Position numbers and translations under genes: made by a program. Below, piece after piece: positions 63,075-64,000 of a stretch of DNA of 64,000 nucleotides. The stretch spans positions 134,413 through 198,412 of the forward strand of contig JBEBFY010000006.1 of NCBI GenBank assembly GCA_040081715.1. Direction: 5' to 3'. The DNA comes from CANKJK01 sp040081715. Lineage in GTDB: Bacteria; Acidobacteriota; Vicinamibacteria; Vicinamibacterales; UBA2999. The notes under the pieces were generated by a model. It saw nothing but the letters and a program-made list of their open reading frames with translations, ran no database searches and was not told where the DNA came from. Within the stretch, counting starts at the first letter, position 1. Each line of letters opens with the position of its first letter.

Positions 63075-63380
63075 TCAGGCGTGCGCGGAATCAGGCTGGT
63101 AGCGCCGGACACGGATCTTGCCTGCATCCTTGCGCGCCTGAGCGATGTCGTACGCCGCCTGCATGCGCATCAGCGTGTCCATGTTCACGCCGAACGCCTT
63201 TTCGATGCGCAGTGCCATCTCACCGGACAGGTCGGCGTTCTGATTCAGGAGATTTGAGAGCGCGGGACGCGACACGCCAAGCGCCTTCGCCGCCGCCGTG
63301 ACGGAGAGGCCGTGCGCGTCGACGATTTCCGTCCTGATGAAGTCGCCGGGGTGAACCGGATTGCTGATAGCCATGGTCAT
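63075..63380 (-). CDS. higA: HigA-type antitoxin
   Basis: The 101-residue protein has the HigA start NPVHPGDFIRTEIVDAHGLS and an XRE helix-turn-helix (VTAAAKALGVSRPALSNLLN) followed by SGEMALRIEKAFGVNMDTLM. It binds and silences HigB and represses the operon. It starts eight bases after the higB stop, the usual toxin-first order for this family. Confidence 0.92.
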   Translation of the reverse strand: MTMAISNPVHPGDFIRTEIVDAHGLSVTAAAKALGVSRPALSNLLNQNADLSGEMALRIEKAFGVNMDTLMRMQAAYDIAQARKDAGKIRVRRYQPDSAHA

Positions 63381-63388
63381 GCTCCCTT

Positions 63389-63673
63389 TCAGTGGTAGTC
63401 CTCAAGGCTCAGGTCGACGATCTCGCCGTCCTCGATCCGGAACGTCATCCGCCAGTTGCGGGTCACATGCAGGCTCCATGTCCCTTTGCGGTCGCCGGTC
63501 AGCGCGTGGGCTTTCCACAAGGGAAGTGCGCGAAGCTCTTCGGGGTCCTGCATCGCATCGAGGAAGGTGAGCATCTTGCGGAGCTTGTCCACCGTGTCCG
63601 CGTTCAGGCTCTTCGAGGAATGCTCCTCGTACAGGCGGCGCAGGCCCTTGTGCGCAATGCTCCGGACCCGCAT
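63389..63673 (-). CDS. higB: HigB-type toxin (RelE superfamily)
   Basis: The 94-residue protein shows the HigB pattern: MRVRSIAHKGLRRLYEEHSS, LRALPLWKAHALTGDRKGTW and the C-terminal SLHVTRNWRMTFRIEDGEIV with LSLEDYH. It is a ribosome-dependent mRNA endonuclease. Its ATG lies six bases after a -10 element, so the mRNA is probably leaderless. The first gene of cassette A. Confidence 0.92.
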   Translation of the reverse strand: MRVRSIAHKGLRRLYEEHSSKSLNADTVDKLRKMLTFLDAMQDPEELRALPLWKAHALTGDRKGTWSLHVTRNWRMTFRIEDGEIVDLSLEDYH

Positions 63674-63679
63674 GTAGAG

Positions 63680-63708
63680 ACTGTAACGTTACGGGCTACA
63701 GTAGTCAA
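63680..63708 (-). promoter_or_regulatory. higBA promoter and operator
   Basis: On the minus strand TTGACT (63708-63703) and TACAGT (63685-63680) are 17 bases apart, and the ATG follows six bases after the -10, the same geometry as brnTA. GTAACGTTAC (63683-63692) is a perfect palindrome overlapping the -10, and CTGTA/TACAG arms enclose it (63681-63701), a likely HigA operator. Confidence 0.75.
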
Positions 63709-63713
63709 CGCTG

Positions 63714-63758
63714 GCCGGACGCTAAACCGAAACGCTACTCAGAACCGGGGGGACGTCG
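63714..63758 (+). repeat. Island repeat, copy 2
   Basis: This is the direct partner of 57728-57770: GCCGGACGCTAAACCGAAAC then GCTACTCAGAACCGGGGGG and ACGTCG. About 38 of 43 bases agree. It lies directly upstream of the higBA promoter in cassette A, while the first copy lies behind brnA in cassette C. Confidence 0.6.
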
Positions 63759-63837
63759 CAGCTGCGTGTCGATGACGTGTGGGGAACGCCACGCATCGAT
63801 GTGAATCATGGCCTGAGTCCCGCCCGTATTCGCACAA

Positions 63838-63866
63838 ACACAACAAAGGCACCCTCTCGGGTGCCT
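63838..63866 (-). terminator. Terminator of the tRNA-Leu gene
   Basis: On the minus strand AGGCACCC-GAGA-GGGTGCCT (63866-63847) is a perfect 8-bp stem followed by TTGTTGTG. It is 45 bases downstream of the tRNA CCA end. The copy at 60645-60673 differs mainly in the loop. Confidence 0.75.
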
Positions 63867-63910
63867 CGGTTGAGCCATTGAAGTTCACTGCAACTTACTG
63901 ATTCTAAAGA

Positions 63911-63997
63911 TGGTGCGGAAGAAAGGACTCGAACCTTCACGCCCTTGCGGGCGCCAGCCCCTCAAGCTGGTGCGTCTGCCAATTCCGCCACTTCCGC
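63911..63997 (-). tRNA. tRNA-Leu (anticodon GAG)
   Basis: The 87-base gene reads GCGGAAG at the 5' end, pairing with CTTCCGC at the 3' end, followed by an encoded CCA (63913-63911). The anticodon stem CCAGC/GCTGG encloses the loop TTGAGGG, giving anticodon GAG for CTC codons. A long variable arm (CGCCCGCAAGGGCG) and the T-arm GGTTCGAGTCC fit a class II leucine tRNA. It is the intact copy at the right end of the array of three fragments. Confidence 0.95.
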
Positions 63998-64000
63998 GTA

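Larger units (their letters stand above)
62857..63910. mobile_element. tRNA-bounded cassette A (HigBA)
   Basis: This unit of just over 1 kb between fragment 3 and the intact tRNA-Leu carries only the higB/higA pair, its promoter, one island repeat and the tRNA terminator. It would be among the smallest tRNA-associated integrated units. No mobility gene is present. Confidence 0.65.

Noticed and set aside
57544..63910. Search for an integrase, transposase or phage gene in the array
   Set aside because: All clear frames are toxin-antitoxin, Fic, phosphoesterase or unknown genes; no recombinase signature (R-H-R-Y or DDE) was seen.

Overview
The window reads as one continuous high-GC chromosome segment. 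The organism is probably an acidobacterium of the Vicinamibacteria type; this is an inference from Oar-like TonB-dependent receptors, heme-bearing DUF1592/DUF1552 pairs, PQQ-type propeller enzymes and many translationally coupled operons. No rRNA, CRISPR array, transposase or integrase was found. One intact tRNA is present, at the far right.

0-11 kb is mostly chromosomal housekeeping: the end of an alpha-E protein with its transglutaminase, an SDR enzyme, a NhaR-type regulator, a carbonic anhydrase beside a SulP anion transporter, a ketoacyl synthase III coupled to a PIN-PhoH ATPase, and a coupled porin/cupredoxin/di-heme cytochrome operon. 11-17 kb holds a decayed SDR pseudogene and a minimal periplasmic nitrate reductase operon (napD-napA-napB plus an outer-membrane barrel).

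17-43.7 kb is a large secreted redox/uptake region. It starts with a cytochrome-lyase-like propeller, a PQQ-type propeller enzyme and a secreted VOC protein. Two related operons follow. The first is TonB receptor, three copies of an unrecognised Cys-rich secreted family (called P here), DUF1592, DUF1552, a PF03640 repeat protein and a fourth P. The second is a fifth P, DUF1592, DUF1552, PF03640, a collapsed DUF1592 remnant and a DsbA-like lipoprotein. Between them lies a propeller sensor kinase with its LuxR-type response regulator. A 16-bp palindrome near TACCAATATTTTGGTA occurs upstream of both operons.

43.7-57.3 kb carries a tightly overlapping operon (acyl-CoA ligase, E1-alpha, E1-beta, E2, acyl carrier protein), then a Mn-type pyrophosphatase, a nitrilase-GNAT fusion, an L,D-transpeptidase facing a YcbK-like peptidase, a Fic protein with a strong palindromic operator, and two unknown genes.

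57.5-64 kb is an accessory island downstream of a tRNA-Leu(GAG) gene. The last 60 bases of the tRNA are repeated three more times in direct orientation, cutting the island into three cassettes of about 3.2, 2.1 and 1.05 kb. They carry BrnT/BrnA with a phosphoesterase and a structured-leader gene, an AbiEi-like/Fic fusion, and HigB/HigA. Each tRNA fragment is followed by CTGACG-like hexamers with fixed spacing that look like recombinase arm sites, yet no recombinase is present. This array and the P-family operons are the two parts most likely to be undescribed biology.
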